62,950 nucleotides of DNA from Flavobacterium sp. UGB4466. Its GTDB lineage: Bacteria; Bacteroidota; Bacteroidia; Flavobacteriales; Flavobacteriaceae. Below are positions 1 to 8,901 of the stretch, one piece after another. Location: contig NZ_CAGKLC010000015.1 in the NCBI RefSeq assembly GCF_903469665.1, forward strand, positions 9,092 to 72,041. Reading direction: 5' to 3'. The notes under the pieces were generated by a model. It was not told the DNA's origin. It saw only the letters and a program-made list of their open reading frames with translations, and ran no database searches. Each line of letters starts with the position of its first letter. Position 1 is the stretch's first letter. The translations under genes and the position numbers were made by a program.

Positions 1-180
1 CATTGCTATAAATATGTCGTTCCTTCGGAACTCTTGAACGTGTTGTATGATTTTTTCAACGGATCGAAATCCGTTGCTATAAATATGTCGTTCCTTCGGA
101 ACTCTTGAACGTGTTGTATGATTTTTTCAACGGATCGAAATCCATTGCTGTAAATAGGTCGTTCCTTCGGAACTCTTAAA
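1..180. repeat. 71-bp tandem palindromic repeat, about 2.5 copies
   Basis: Copies start at 1, 72 and 143, an exact 71-bp period. The third copy has a few substitutions and stops near 180. Each unit contains two small inverted repeats: GTTCCTTCGGAAC, and a CAACGGAT/ATCCGTTG stem around GAA. There are no unique spacers. The form is that of a REP-like intergenic element. Its left edge is cut by the window, so more copies may lie outside. Confidence 0.85.
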
Positions 181-231
181 CACAACTCGCAACTCATAAC
201 CCATAATTCATAACTCATAACTTCCTACTTA
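181..231. repeat. Short-word repeat of an AACTCATAAC type
   Basis: Several imperfect 9-10 bp words (AACTCGC, AACTCATAAC, CCATAATTC) follow each other. The same word on the other strand (GAGTTATGAGTT) recurs at about 3355-3375 and 55098-55170. It looks like a dispersed intergenic simple repeat and no function is evident. Confidence 0.6.
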
Positions 232-855
232 TTATCCGTCTTTCAAAAGTAAATTCTGCTCCTTTCTTAACCTTTCAACTAATGAATTAAGATAGGTTTT
301 TGTTTTTAGAGGAAGTAAATTCCAGGTTGAATCTTTTTTAAAACTTCTGCAATAATCCAGATCGCATTCTACGGCACGAATTGCATATTTTTTGTTTTGG
401 TAGATCGTAATAATTTTAACGCGCCTTATCTCGTTGTATTCCGTTCTCGTACCGTAAACAATCACCGGATCGATAAGCCCATCTCCGTCAAGATCGGTGG
501 TGCTGCAGTATTTTGTCCAAAAAGAGATAGTAGTTTCTTTAGGATCACTGTCTTCTAGTAAATCATTAATCCTCCATTTTTCAAGAAAACCGCCATGATC
601 ATTCAGCGTATAAATGGCCTGTATCTTCGTGTTTAAGGTGTCTTTTTTTGAAATCGTTTTTTGATTTTCGCAGAGAAGTAATTCATACACACCGCTTTTA
701 TCAGAACACTCGACTGCTTTGTAGATTGGAAATTCCGAAACACCGACAAGTTCTCTTTGAGCGATTTCTTTTTGGGTGAGTTTATGACTTTCTGTTTTTT
801 GCGCAAAACCAAATGTGGTATAAAAAAAGATGCAGAATAAAATAGAGCTTTTCAT
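232..855 (-). CDS. Secreted hypothetical protein with a DxDGDG calcium-like loop
   Basis: A 207-residue protein with a clear N-terminal signal peptide (a hydrophobic stretch ending GFAQ, cleavage near residue 19), so it is probably periplasmic or surface exposed. Near residue 120 is DLDGDGLIDPVIVYG, which resembles the calcium-binding loops of FG-GAP or dockerin-type proteins. The overall pattern recalls a family often annotated in Flavobacteriaceae as M949_RS01915-like surface polysaccharide proteins; that link is from memory and weak. It is monocistronic, facing away from the GH92 gene, with a good promoter at 880-913. The function is unknown. Confidence 0.75.
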   Translation of the reverse strand: MKSSILFCIFFYTTFGFAQKTESHKLTQKEIAQRELVGVSEFPIYKAVECSDKSGVYELLLCENQKTISKKDTLNTKIQAIYTLNDHGGFLEKWRINDLLEDSDPKETTISFWTKYCSTTDLDGDGLIDPVIVYGTRTEYNEIRRVKIITIYQNKKYAIRAVECDLDYCRSFKKDSTWNLLPLKTKTYLNSLVERLRKEQNLLLKDG

Positions 856-879
856 AAATAGTGTGATGTTTTATAGAAC

Positions 880-913
880 CAAAGATATTTAAAAGCTTTT
901 GAGATCAGATCAA
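880..913 (-). promoter_or_regulatory. Bacteroidota-type promoter for the secreted protein gene at 232-855
   Basis: Read on the minus strand, TATCTTTG (880-887) matches the -7 consensus TAnnTTTG, with a TTG (-33) at 911-913 and a 23-nt spacer. It lies about 25 nt upstream of the start codon. Confidence 0.6.
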
Positions 914-1015
914 TTTATATTTTTTAAAAAGCATATTTTGTTGTATTTTTCGAATCTGAAAGTATTGGTAAATCGATTTAGTAGAGTGCCAAATGCTGTT
1001 TTTAAGTAAAAAGTA

Positions 1016-3358
1016 ATGATTAAAAGAAAACTAATGAATAGAATAAATTGTAAAAATTTTGTTTTTGGATTATCCTTTTTAATATTCGGTTATACCGCTA
1101 ATGCTCAGAAAAAAACAATTGAGAAACGAGATTTGATTCAGTATGTTGATCCTATGATTGGTACCGCCAAAATGGGCCATACCTATCCGGGAGCAACAGT
1201 TCCGTTTGGAAGTGTACAGTTAAGTCCTGAAACCGATACAATTGCCTACAGTACAAATGGAAAATACAATGGAGAGGTTTACAAGTATTGTGCCGGATAT
1301 CAATACGAAGATAAAACGATCGTAGGTTTTAGTCATACGCATTTTAGCGGAACTGGACATTCTGATTTGGGCGACTTTTTAATTATGCCTACAACCGGAA
1401 AGCTACAGCTAAATCCCGGTGTTGCTTCAAAACCATTGTCCGGTTATCGATCGGCATTTTCTCATACTACCGAAAAAGCAGAGCCCGCTTACTACAGTGT
1501 ACTTTTGGAAGATCATAAGATCAAAGCCGAACTTACGGCGACAACCCGCGTAGGAATGCATCAATATACCTTTCCAAAATCCGAGGATGCACATATCATT
1601 TTAGATTTGACTTCGGGAATTTACAATTACGATAAAAAGAATGTATGGACTTTTGTTCGGGTAGAAAACGATACTTTGATTACCGGATATCGTCAGACCA
1701 ACGGCTGGGCACGAACCAGAACCGTATATTTTGCGATGAGTTTTAGTAAACCTATTAAAAATTACGGACAGGCTCCAGTGGAGAAAAGTGTGTACAGAGG
1801 CTTTTGGGGAAGATTTGATCAAACCAAAAACTTTCCTGAAATGGCGGGTCAGAATTTAAAATTGTTCTTTGATTTTGACACGGAAGAAGGAGAGAAAATT
1901 AAAATCAAAATGGCTCTGTCTCCTGTGAGTTCTGCCGGGGCAGTTGAGAACATGAAAAAAGAAGTTCCGGGTTGGGATTTCGAAAAAGTAAAAAAACAAA
2001 GCCAGGAAGTCTGGAATAACGAGTTGAACAAAATTCAGGTAGAAACCCTTCAGAAAGAAGATTTAGTGAATTTTTATACTGCCATGTACCATGCCTTTTT
2101 AGGTCCTACAGAATACATCGATTTAGACGGGAACTACAAAGGTTTGGATATGAACGTACATAAAGCCGAAAACTTTAAAAATTATACCAGTTACTCCTTA
2201 TGGGATACTTATCGCGCTTTGCATCCATTATTCAATATAGTACAGCCTTCCCGAAATTCGGATATGATCAGTTCTATGTTGGCGCACTCCGATCAAAGTG
2301 TGCACAAGATGCTGCCAATTTGGTCGCATTATGCCAATGAAAACTGGTGCATGATCGGGTATCATTCCGTTTCTGTAATTGCCGATGCCATTGTAAAAGG
2401 CAATATCAATTTCGATCCTGAAAAAGCACTTGAAGCTTGTGTGAAAACCGCAAAAGTGCCTTATTATGACGGATTGGAATATTATATGACAAAAGGTTAT
2501 GTTCCGGAAGATAAAAATGGTGCTTCGGTTTCAAAAACACTCGAATATGCTTATGATGACTGGGCGATTGCACAGGCTGCAAAGAAATTAGGTAAAACGG
2601 AAATCTATAATGAATTTATCTCAAGATCTAAAAATTATAAAAACGTTTACGATGCGCAAACGGGGTTCATGCGTCCGAAGTTAAATGACGGAACTTTCAA
2701 GAAAGAATTTGATCCGTTAGATACACATGGTCAGGGGTTCATTGAAGGAAATTCGTGGAATTACAGTTTGTATGTTCCGCAGGATCCTGCTGATATGATT
2801 CAAATGATGGGAGGAAATGAAAAATTTAAAGTTCGATTGGATTCCTTATTCAACATGCATTTGCCGGATAAATATTTTGAAAACACGGAAGACATCACCA
2901 GAGATGGAATCATTGGGAATTATGTTCATGGAAACGAACCTTCGCACCATGTCGTTTATTTATACAACTGGACCAATTCACCGTGGAAAGCTCAGGACAA
3001 AATTAGAATGATCCTTAAAAAAATGTACCGAAACGGAGCTGACGGTTTAGGAGGAAATGATGATTTTGGACAAATGAGTGCCTGGTATATTTTTAGCAGT
3101 TTAGGTTTTTACCCTGTAGCACCGGGTTCTGACGAATATGCATTAGGAAGCCCGTTAGTGAAAAAGGCTACTTTTAATTTGGAAAGCGGAAAGAAATTCG
3201 AAGTAGAAACCATCAATCAATCCGATAAAAATGTGTTTGTGAGCAAGGTAATTTTGAATGGAAAACAATTAGATAAGCCTTTTCTGAAACATGCTGATGT
3301 GGTAAACGGAGGCAAGATCACATTTTATATGAGCGCTAAACCGAATAAGAGTTATTAG
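1016..3358 (+). CDS. GH92 family alpha-mannosidase, exported
   Basis: A 780-residue exo-acting alpha-mannosidase of glycoside hydrolase family 92, calcium-dependent enzymes that trim mannose from N-glycans or mannans. Visible family motifs are VDPMIGT (44-50), GHTYPGA (54-60), SHTHFSGTGHSD (106-117), GNEPSHH (about 639-645, with the Glu regarded as catalytic acid) and GGNDDFGQMSAWY (from 679, the base region). A signal peptide ends TANA-Q near residue 30. An alternative start at 1034 (MNRIN) gives a more typical signal peptide. It stands alone on the plus strand, not in a visible SusCD locus. Length and motifs are complete. Periplasmic or surface location is inferred. Confidence 0.95.
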   Translation: MIKRKLMNRINCKNFVFGLSFLIFGYTANAQKKTIEKRDLIQYVDPMIGTAKMGHTYPGATVPFGSVQLSPETDTIAYSTNGKYNGEVYKYCAGYQYEDKTIVGFSHTHFSGTGHSDLGDFLIMPTTGKLQLNPGVASKPLSGYRSAFSHTTEKAEPAYYSVLLEDHKIKAELTATTRVGMHQYTFPKSEDAHIILDLTSGIYNYDKKNVWTFVRVENDTLITGYRQTNGWARTRTVYFAMSFSKPIKNYGQAPVEKSVYRGFWGRFDQTKNFPEMAGQNLKLFFDFDTEEGEKIKIKMALSPVSSAGAVENMKKEVPGWDFEKVKKQSQEVWNNELNKIQVETLQKEDLVNFYTAMYHAFLGPTEYIDLDGNYKGLDMNVHKAENFKNYTSYSLWDTYRALHPLFNIVQPSRNSDMISSMLAHSDQSVHKMLPIWSHYANENWCMIGYHSVSVIADAIVKGNINFDPEKALEACVKTAKVPYYDGLEYYMTKGYVPEDKNGASVSKTLEYAYDDWAIAQAAKKLGKTEIYNEFISRSKNYKNVYDAQTGFMRPKLNDGTFKKEFDPLDTHGQGFIEGNSWNYSLYVPQDPADMIQMMGGNEKFKVRLDSLFNMHLPDKYFENTEDITRDGIIGNYVHGNEPSHHVVYLYNWTNSPWKAQDKIRMILKKMYRNGADGLGGNDDFGQMSAWYIFSSLGFYPVAPGSDEYALGSPLVKKATFNLESGKKFEVETINQSDKNVFVSKVILNGKQLDKPFLKHADVVNGGKITFYMSAKPNKSY

Positions 3359-3531
3359 TTATGAGTTATGAGTTGTATTGATTAACATTGTCTGGCTGAG
3401 CGAAGTCGAAGCCTGACTTACCAAAAAAAAGAACTTGAAAAAGTGTAAGGTTTAAATTTGAGAAAATTTGTGTAATTAATAGCGAAACAACAAAAAACTT
3501 CCCGAAATTTGCACTTTAAATAAAAGTAAAC

Positions 3532-3978
3532 ATGAAGATAAATCTAAAATCAGGAATTGAAAAATTGCTTTTCGGAATGAAGCAGAACGATGTTACAGCT
3601 GCTTTAGGAAAGCCTGATAAAAATTATAAAGATGAAGATGACAATGTGATTTTTGTATACAATGCACAAAAGATCAGATTGACGTTTTATCAGGAAGAAG
3701 ACTTGAAATTAGGTTATTTAGTAGCTTCAAGCAGCGATTTGGAAGTTTTTGGATTCAAATTAATCGGAAGAAAAATTGCTGATGTAAAGAAAGATTTAGC
3801 AACAAAAGGAATTACAAAATACAATCAGGAAACTTTTGATACTTTCGAGAATTACTTTAATGAAGACAACTGGTTCATCCTTCAAACAGAATTTGACGAA
3901 GTAGTGAAGTTTGAAGTCGGTGCGATCATTAACGATAAAGATGAATTTGACTGGAAATTTCCAGTAAAGAAGAAGTAG
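3532..3978 (+). CDS. Small cytosolic protein of unknown function, BamE/SmpA-like pattern
   Basis: A 148-residue protein without signal peptide or membrane segments. The first part (residues 7-27) has the G-M-x-x-x-x-V-x-x-x-L-G-x-P pattern seen in BamE/SmpA-like and beta-lactamase-inhibitor-like folds. A second, weaker half-repeat (GFKLIGRKIADVKKDL) lies near residue 75, suggesting two tandem modules. It is rich in Asp, Glu and Lys. It ends just before a bidirectional terminator and has no operon partner. I do not recognise the gene; the fold statement is inference. Confidence 0.75.
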   Translation: MKINLKSGIEKLLFGMKQNDVTAALGKPDKNYKDEDDNVIFVYNAQKIRLTFYQEEDLKLGYLVASSSDLEVFGFKLIGRKIADVKKDLATKGITKYNQETFDTFENYFNEDNWFILQTEFDEVVKFEVGAIINDKDEFDWKFPVKKK

Positions 3979-4070
3979 TTAAAAAGATTTATAACCTAAA
4001 GGGTAAACAGGTGTCACACTGAGCGATGTTACCGTTTTAGTCTGTTAGATCAAATAATAATTATAAAAAA

Positions 4071-4098
4071 AACCGACAATCTCTTGTCGGTTTTTTTT
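4071..4098. terminator. Bidirectional intrinsic terminator
   Basis: AACCGACAA (4071-4079) pairs with TTGTCGGTT (4084-4092) around a 4-nt loop, with an A-run before and a T-run after. It sits between convergent genes and can serve both. Confidence 0.9.
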
Positions 4099-4117
4099 GT
4101 GTTTGAGTCGAAAAGAA

Positions 4118-5977
4118 CTATCCTTTCAACCATGCATTTTTTAGTTTTTCTTTGGAAGCGTCTGTTGCTTTAAAAGTCTCTTTTTCTTCAAACGGAATTT
4201 TTACAGTTCCTTTGATCGTTTGCTCAACACCGGCACGTTTTATTTTAATCGTAATTGGATCATTTTCCTTCCAGTTATCACTTTCACCAATCAAATCATA
4301 AATGTTGTCGAAATTGTATGCTTTATCGTTTACGGCAAGAATGATATCGCCTCCTTTAAGATTTAAATTAGTAAAAAACACATTCAAGTCGATATTAGAA
4401 CGAATATTTATGGCTTTTGTAGCTTTGTCAACTCCAATATAAGGTGCTTGACCTTTAATGAAAACTGGTGCCGGAGCTTTTTCAGAAGCTTTGGCCACGC
4501 CAACTTTTGCTAAATAAAAGTCATATGGAATAGGAGTGGTTCCTGCCACATATTTGTTTAAGAATTCACCAACCTCAGGATAAGTCAATTCAGTTACTTT
4601 AGCAAAAAGTTCGTTATCGTTAAATGGTTTTTCAATACCATATTCATTCGATAATTTGTGCATTAAATCCAGAATTCCTCTTTCTCCATTGCTTTTTTCT
4701 CTGATGATGATGTCAATACACATTCCAATTAAAGCTCCTTTTTGATATACATTTAAGTATTGATCTTTATATGGCTGATCCAGTACATTTTTACTCATTA
4801 CGGTAAATGACATGGTATCGTTTAAGCCTTTTGCGTGTTCGATTTTATCAGCAATACGGGTGTAAAATTCAGATTCGTTAATTAGGCCCTGATTGATTTG
4901 AAACAGGTTAGCAAAATATTCTGTTACTCCTTCGTACATCCATAAATGCTCCGACATTTTTGGGGCATTGTAATCAAAAAACTGAATTTCTTTAGAGTGA
5001 ATGGTTAACGGAGTTACGATGTGAAAAAATTCATGCGAAACTACATCTTTCATTGATTCTACCAGTTTTTCTTTAGGCATAGATTCCGGTAAAACAACTG
5101 TTGTAGCGGTTGGATGTTCCAATGCTCCAAAACCGTGGGCATCATCCTTAGCCATACTTGACAGATACAAAAGAACAGTATACTTTTTGTTAGCATTTAC
5201 TTTGCCTAAAAAGTTTTTCTGCGCTGTCATCATCGTCTTCATTTCAGGAGTGATGCTTTCGGCTGTAAACTTTCCGGTTGGAGAATAAACGGCGATTAAA
5301 ATATCCATTCCATTTACGTTGAAAGTCGTATAATCAGGTTTAGAGTACATGATCGGATTTTCGACTAAAACAGCATAGCGGGAAGTGGTAAAAACGTCAC
5401 TTGTTTTGCTTGCATCTTCGTCTGTCATTGAAGTGGCTCCCCAAAGTGTTTCAGGATGTGTTACTGTAACTTTATACGGAATTTCTAGTTTATCCTGAAA
5501 GTAACCTACAAAACCGTGTGTGTTAACTAAGAAATTAACGCCCGCATTGATATTTGTTCCGGCAGGAGAAAATACGTCATCATTTCCAAATCCCGTTCCT
5601 TTTTCAGTATCAAAAGTATCTCCTACCCAATAGGTTACTTTTTTTAATTTTTTTGCATCTGAAATAGACCAGGAGTTGTCATCAATTCTTTTTACCGTTA
5701 ATTCATTTCCTTTGGCATCAAAGGCTTTAAAATCACCTGAAAATTTACCGTAATTATCTGTAGAATAAGTTCCCGGAACCGTTTTTGGGATGCTGTAAAT
5801 TACTTCGTCAGTTTTTATTTGCGGAGGGGTTACCGTTACCAGAACTTTGTCGTCTTTTACATCAACAAGATTAATGTTTACGTCTACAACATTGTTTTTT
5901 GCGGTACTGGAGGAACTCCCGGTTTTACAGCTCCAAAGTGTAACTGCCAGAGCTAGGGTGTAAAGTATTTTTTTCAT
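4118..5977 (-). CDS. M61 family metallopeptidase lipoprotein with C-terminal PDZ domain
   Basis: A 619-residue zinc aminopeptidase-like protein of the M61 (glycyl aminopeptidase) family. The N-terminus is a lipoprotein signal (LWSC, Cys17), so it is probably membrane-anchored outside the cytoplasm. The zinc motif HEFFH lies at 315-319 and the third ligand is probably Glu349 in YEGVTEYF. An all-beta N-terminal domain (about 30-210) precedes the catalytic domain. Residues about 515-595 form a PDZ-like domain (GGDIILAVNDKAY), a usual arrangement for this family. Expected activity is removal of N-terminal residues from peptides. It is transcribed alone. Confidence 0.92.
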   Translation of the reverse strand: MKKILYTLALAVTLWSCKTGSSSSTAKNNVVDVNINLVDVKDDKVLVTVTPPQIKTDEVIYSIPKTVPGTYSTDNYGKFSGDFKAFDAKGNELTVKRIDDNSWSISDAKKLKKVTYWVGDTFDTEKGTGFGNDDVFSPAGTNINAGVNFLVNTHGFVGYFQDKLEIPYKVTVTHPETLWGATSMTDEDASKTSDVFTTSRYAVLVENPIMYSKPDYTTFNVNGMDILIAVYSPTGKFTAESITPEMKTMMTAQKNFLGKVNANKKYTVLLYLSSMAKDDAHGFGALEHPTATTVVLPESMPKEKLVESMKDVVSHEFFHIVTPLTIHSKEIQFFDYNAPKMSEHLWMYEGVTEYFANLFQINQGLINESEFYTRIADKIEHAKGLNDTMSFTVMSKNVLDQPYKDQYLNVYQKGALIGMCIDIIIREKSNGERGILDLMHKLSNEYGIEKPFNDNELFAKVTELTYPEVGEFLNKYVAGTTPIPYDFYLAKVGVAKASEKAPAPVFIKGQAPYIGVDKATKAINIRSNIDLNVFFTNLNLKGGDIILAVNDKAYNFDNIYDLIGESDNWKENDPITIKIKRAGVEQTIKGTVKIPFEEKETFKATDASKEKLKNAWLKG

Positions 5978-6041
5978 TTCTTCATATTTGGTTATTGCTA
6001 TTTGACTCGCAAAAGGTAAAAAAGTTACATTTCGGTTAAAA

Positions 6042-6071
6042 ATAAAAAAAAACTCCTGGATTTCAGGAGTT
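6042..6071 (-). terminator. Intrinsic terminator of the DUF2805 gene
   Basis: AACTCCTG (6051-6058) and CAGGAGTT (6064-6071) form an 8-bp stem with a 5-nt loop. On the minus strand it is followed by a T-run (A-run at 6042-6050). Confidence 0.85.
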
Positions 6072-6076
6072 CTATC

Positions 6077-6358
6077 TTAATCTAGTTTGTTTTTTATATA
6101 ATATTTGCCATCCAAATCTTCGTCAAAATCATCTATTTTAACTGGCTTTGGTTTTGGTTTATTTGCAATGGCCTTTTTTTTCCACATCTCAAATTTCTCA
6201 AGGGGCATTTTCTTCTTCATGATTTCCAGAATTTCTTTTTCTGCCAATCCAAATTCCTTTTTTATGATTTCAAATGGATTTTTTTCTTCTAAGGCTAACG
6301 AAACAATTTTTTCAGTTTGTTCCCAATTCAATTCTTTGCGGTTACTCTTTTTCATCAC
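6077..6358 (-). CDS. DUF2805 / TIGR03643 family small protein
   Basis: A 93-residue basic protein. The core (LNWEQTEKIVSLALEE, then an IIKKEFGLAEKEILEIMK helix and a MPLEKFEMWKKK segment) matches the TIGR03643/DUF2805 family, which looks like a small helix-turn-helix protein of unknown function. The C-terminal tail is Lys/Pro-rich (KPKPKPVK) followed by acidic residues. It is cytosolic, a single gene with its own terminator. A DNA-binding role is plausible from the helical pattern and charge but unproven. Confidence 0.85.
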   Translation of the reverse strand: MMKKSNRKELNWEQTEKIVSLALEEKNPFEIIKKEFGLAEKEILEIMKKKMPLEKFEMWKKKAIANKPKPKPVKIDDFDEDLDGKYYIKNKLD

Positions 6359-6475
6359 GTGAAAATTAATTCAAAATAGAGGTTAATGATTAATAGATTG
6401 ATTTTCAATTTAAGTATCAATATTAATAAAAAAAATAATTAGTTGGTTCGATGAATGCTGTTTTTTTTAATGATT

Positions 6476-7303
6476 TTAACTGTTTTTTGCTGATCTCGAT
6501 TTTTGAAACGGTATTTTTAATAGATTTTTCAAATTGTTGTTTTCTTCAACAGCCATGTGGGTATCTACGCCATAGATTATTTTGTCTTTGGGTAAAGTGG
6601 TGAAAGTACCAAACAGACGATCCCAAACCGAAAAAATGTTGCCATAATTACTGTCTGTATACGGCAGAACGTAATGATGATGTACTTTGTGCATATTGGG
6701 AGAAACGATAAAATAACTCAGTAAAGTGTCTAGTTTTTGAGGCAATGATATATTGGCATGAGTAAACTGCGTAGAAATAACAGACAAGGTTTGGTATAGA
6801 AAAACCATCCACATTGGGCTTCCGATGATTAAAACCCCAAGGGTTGTAAAGATAAATCGGATGATGCTTTCGCCGGGGTGATGCCGATTTGCAGATGTAG
6901 TGTCAATCCAGGTATCGGTGTGATGTACAAGATGAAAACGCCATAAAAATTTGAACCTGTGCTGTACATAATGAGGAGTATACGCACCAATTAAATCCAA
7001 CAAGAGCAAACCGATGATGGTGTAAAGCCAAAGTGGTAAAGCAGGTAACCATTGCAGCAGTCCAAAGTGGTTTTCAACGGTCCAGTTTACAGTTTTAATT
7101 AAAATAAAAGCCAAAACAAAATTGACAATTATGGTAGTGAAAGTCAGGAAAAAATTGATTCCGGCATGCTGCCATTTTCGATAGTGCATCTGGAAAAGAG
7201 GAAAGGTATTTTCGATCATCCAAAAAAAGGTAATTCCTCCAACCAGAATTAAGCTTCTGTGTGAAGACGGAATTGTACTGAAATAGGCAATAATATCATT
7301 CAT
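6476..7303 (-). CDS. Fatty acid hydroxylase / sterol desaturase family membrane protein
   Basis: A 275-residue integral membrane di-iron oxygenase of the fatty acid hydroxylase superfamily. The histidine clusters are HYVQHR (111-116), HLVHH (124-128), RHHPGE (from 140) and HKVHHH (205-210), followed by the family's NYGNIFSVWDRLFGTF segment (219-234). Hydrophobic segments occur near 17-38, 48-72, 90-108 and 147-180. These enzymes hydroxylate or desaturate lipid substrates using O2; the substrate here is not known. It is a single gene, and no redox partner is adjacent. Confidence 0.93.
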   Translation of the reverse strand: MNDIIAYFSTIPSSHRSLILVGGITFFWMIENTFPLFQMHYRKWQHAGINFFLTFTTIIVNFVLAFILIKTVNWTVENHFGLLQWLPALPLWLYTIIGLLLLDLIGAYTPHYVQHRFKFLWRFHLVHHTDTWIDTTSANRHHPGESIIRFIFTTLGVLIIGSPMWMVFLYQTLSVISTQFTHANISLPQKLDTLLSYFIVSPNMHKVHHHYVLPYTDSNYGNIFSVWDRLFGTFTTLPKDKIIYGVDTHMAVEENNNLKNLLKIPFQKSRSAKNS

Positions 7304-7385
7304 AAGGTTGTATTAGAGTGATACAAAATAAGGGGGATTCAGATTGTTGAAGCATACGAATAAATGTAAGTTCTTCCGAAAAAAG

Positions 7386-7427
7386 AAAAGAGAAAACCGA
7401 ATAGAAGTATATTTGATTTTCTCTTTT
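7386..7427 (-). terminator. Terminator-like hairpin after the GlsB-like gene
   Basis: AAAAGAGAAAA (7386-7396) pairs with TTTTCTCTTTT (7417-7427). It is A/T-dominated, with further pyrimidines on the minus strand. It follows the stop of the gene at 7449. Confidence 0.5.
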
Positions 7428-7448
7428 ATGATAGTTATAAGCAAAGAT

Positions 7449-7691
7449 TTATGCTTTCTTGATTAAGCTGATAATGAACAGTAAAACCCAGGCTCCTCCA
7501 ACAGCAATTATAATTTGCCAAAGAAGTCCGCCACCACCGATACCTAATTTACCGGCAATCCAGCCACCAATAATACCGCCAACAATTCCTACGACGATAT
7601 TACCCAATAATCCAAAACCTGCACCTTTCCAGATCTGACCTGCAAGCCATCCTGATATGGCACCAATAAGTAAAAAATATAAAAATTCCAT
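7449..7691 (-). CDS. GlsB/YeaQ/YmgE family stress-response membrane protein
   Basis: An 80-residue protein that is almost entirely three hydrophobic, glycine-rich helices. The conserved early motif GAISGWLAGQIWKGAGFGLLGNIVVGIVG... is diagnostic of the transglycosylase-associated / GlsB family. These small inner-membrane proteins are linked to general stress, with no known biochemical activity despite the family name. It is 31 bp downstream of the aquaporin gene on the same strand and so probably co-transcribed with it. Confidence 0.92.
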   Translation of the reverse strand: MEFLYFLLIGAISGWLAGQIWKGAGFGLLGNIVVGIVGGIIGGWIAGKLGIGGGGLLWQIIIAVGGAWVLLFIISLIKKA

Positions 7692-7722
7692 ATGATAATT
7701 TTTTGAGGTTAAAGAGAGTTGA

Positions 7723-8430
7723 TTAAGCTTCGGCGTGATTTTGCAGTAAGGTTTTATAAATGAAACCTGCTACAATAGCACCCAGAATCGGAGCTGCCCA
7801 AAACAGCCAGACTTGAGAAAGCGGCTCTCCACCAACAAAAATGGCCTGAGATAATGATCTTGCAGGATTTACAGAAGTATTGGTAATTGGAATACTGATT
7901 AGGTGTATTAAGGTTAGAGCAAAACCAATTGCAACACCCGCAAATCTTCCGTTGGCAAATTTATCTGTAGCTCCTAAAATTACTAATAAGAAAAACAATG
8001 TTAGTACAAACTCAGCGATAAAAGCAGATTGCAAGGAATATCCGTCAGGGGAGAAGGCTCCAAAACCATTAGAAGCAAAAGCTCCCGCTTTGGTATTATC
8101 AATGGCAAAACCTGCTTTTCCTGATGCAATGGTGAATAAAGTTCCTGCGGCTGCAAGAGCACCAACGCATTGTGCAACTATGTAAGGAATTAAGTCTTTT
8201 GCAGGAAATCTGCCGCCTGCCCATAAACCAAATGAAACAGCCGGATTAAAGTGGCCTCCTGAAATATGTCCTACGGCATAAGCCATTGTAAGTACGGTTA
8301 AACCAAAAGCCAGTGCAACACCTGCAAATCCGATTCCTAAGTCAGGAATTCCGGCTGCGAAAATTGCGCTTCCGCAACCTCCAAAAACCAGCCAAAAAGT
8401 TCCAAAAAACTCTGCAAATAATTTTTTCAT
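7723..8430 (-). CDS. aqpZ: Aquaporin Z
   Basis: A 235-residue major intrinsic protein with six hydrophobic helices and both NPA boxes (NPA 62-64 in [11 protein letters not shown], and NPAR 188-191). The Arg after the second NPA is the selectivity-filter residue. Overall sequence, and a His and small residues near the filter, fit a water-selective AqpZ rather than a glycerol facilitator. It lies 29 bp downstream of a DoxX-like gene and upstream of the GlsB-like gene, a small membrane-protein cluster that probably forms one transcript with an osmotic or envelope stress role (inference). Confidence 0.95.
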   Translation of the reverse strand: MKKLFAEFFGTFWLVFGGCGSAIFAAGIPDLGIGFAGVALAFGLTVLTMAYAVGHISGGHFNPAVSFGLWAGGRFPAKDLIPYIVAQCVGALAAAGTLFTIASGKAGFAIDNTKAGAFASNGFGAFSPDGYSLQSAFIAEFVLTLFFLLVILGATDKFANGRFAGVAIGFALTLIHLISIPITNTSVNPARSLSQAIFVGGEPLSQVWLFWAAPILGAIVAGFIYKTLLQNHAEA

Positions 8431-8459
8431 AATAAATAGTTTTAATTAATAGTTGATTG

Positions 8460-8816
8460 TTAAAAAGTATATTGGTATGCCCAAAAAATCAAGACAATCT
8501 GAATGGGCAAGCGTAGAAACAAAATCCACTTGGGTAAACCAAAACTTGCTTTTTTATTCTGATACATATAAAGATTGGAAGGGAATACAGCAATTAAAGT
8601 AGCTATAATTCCCCATGCACCAAAATGAGAGGTAACAGGAATCAGGAGGAGTATGCCGAAGATAACTTCGGCAACACCACTTAAAATATTTATTAATTTA
8701 GGATTTGAAAAAAATGAAGGAATGATCTTTAAGTACATTCCCGGTTTTCTGAAATGATTTAATCCGGCAATAATATAGAGCGAAGCCATTAAATACAAAT
8801 GCCAGGGTAAATTCAT
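8460..8816 (-). CDS. DoxX-like family membrane protein
   Basis: A 118-residue protein with four predicted transmembrane helices (around 5-20, 45-63, 68-86 and 97-115). The pattern AGLNHFRKPGMYLKIIP followed by LSGVAEVIFGILLLIP is typical of DoxX-like proteins. The family is widespread and has no settled activity; some members associate with oxidative-stress enzymes. It probably heads the transcript that continues into aqpZ. Confidence 0.85.
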   Translation of the reverse strand: MNLPWHLYLMASLYIIAGLNHFRKPGMYLKIIPSFFSNPKLINILSGVAEVIFGILLLIPVTSHFGAWGIIATLIAVFPSNLYMYQNKKASFGLPKWILFLRLPIQIVLIFWAYQYTF

Positions 8817-8901
8817 GATAAATAGGATTGTTTATCACGAATTTATAAAAAAATTAACAATTATTGCACTACAAGAGGCTTTTTTTTAGAGTGTTTCTAA
8901 A

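Noticed and set aside
1..180. Possible CRISPR array
   Set aside because: The period is regular but the units are contiguous, with no unique spacers, and no cas gene is present.
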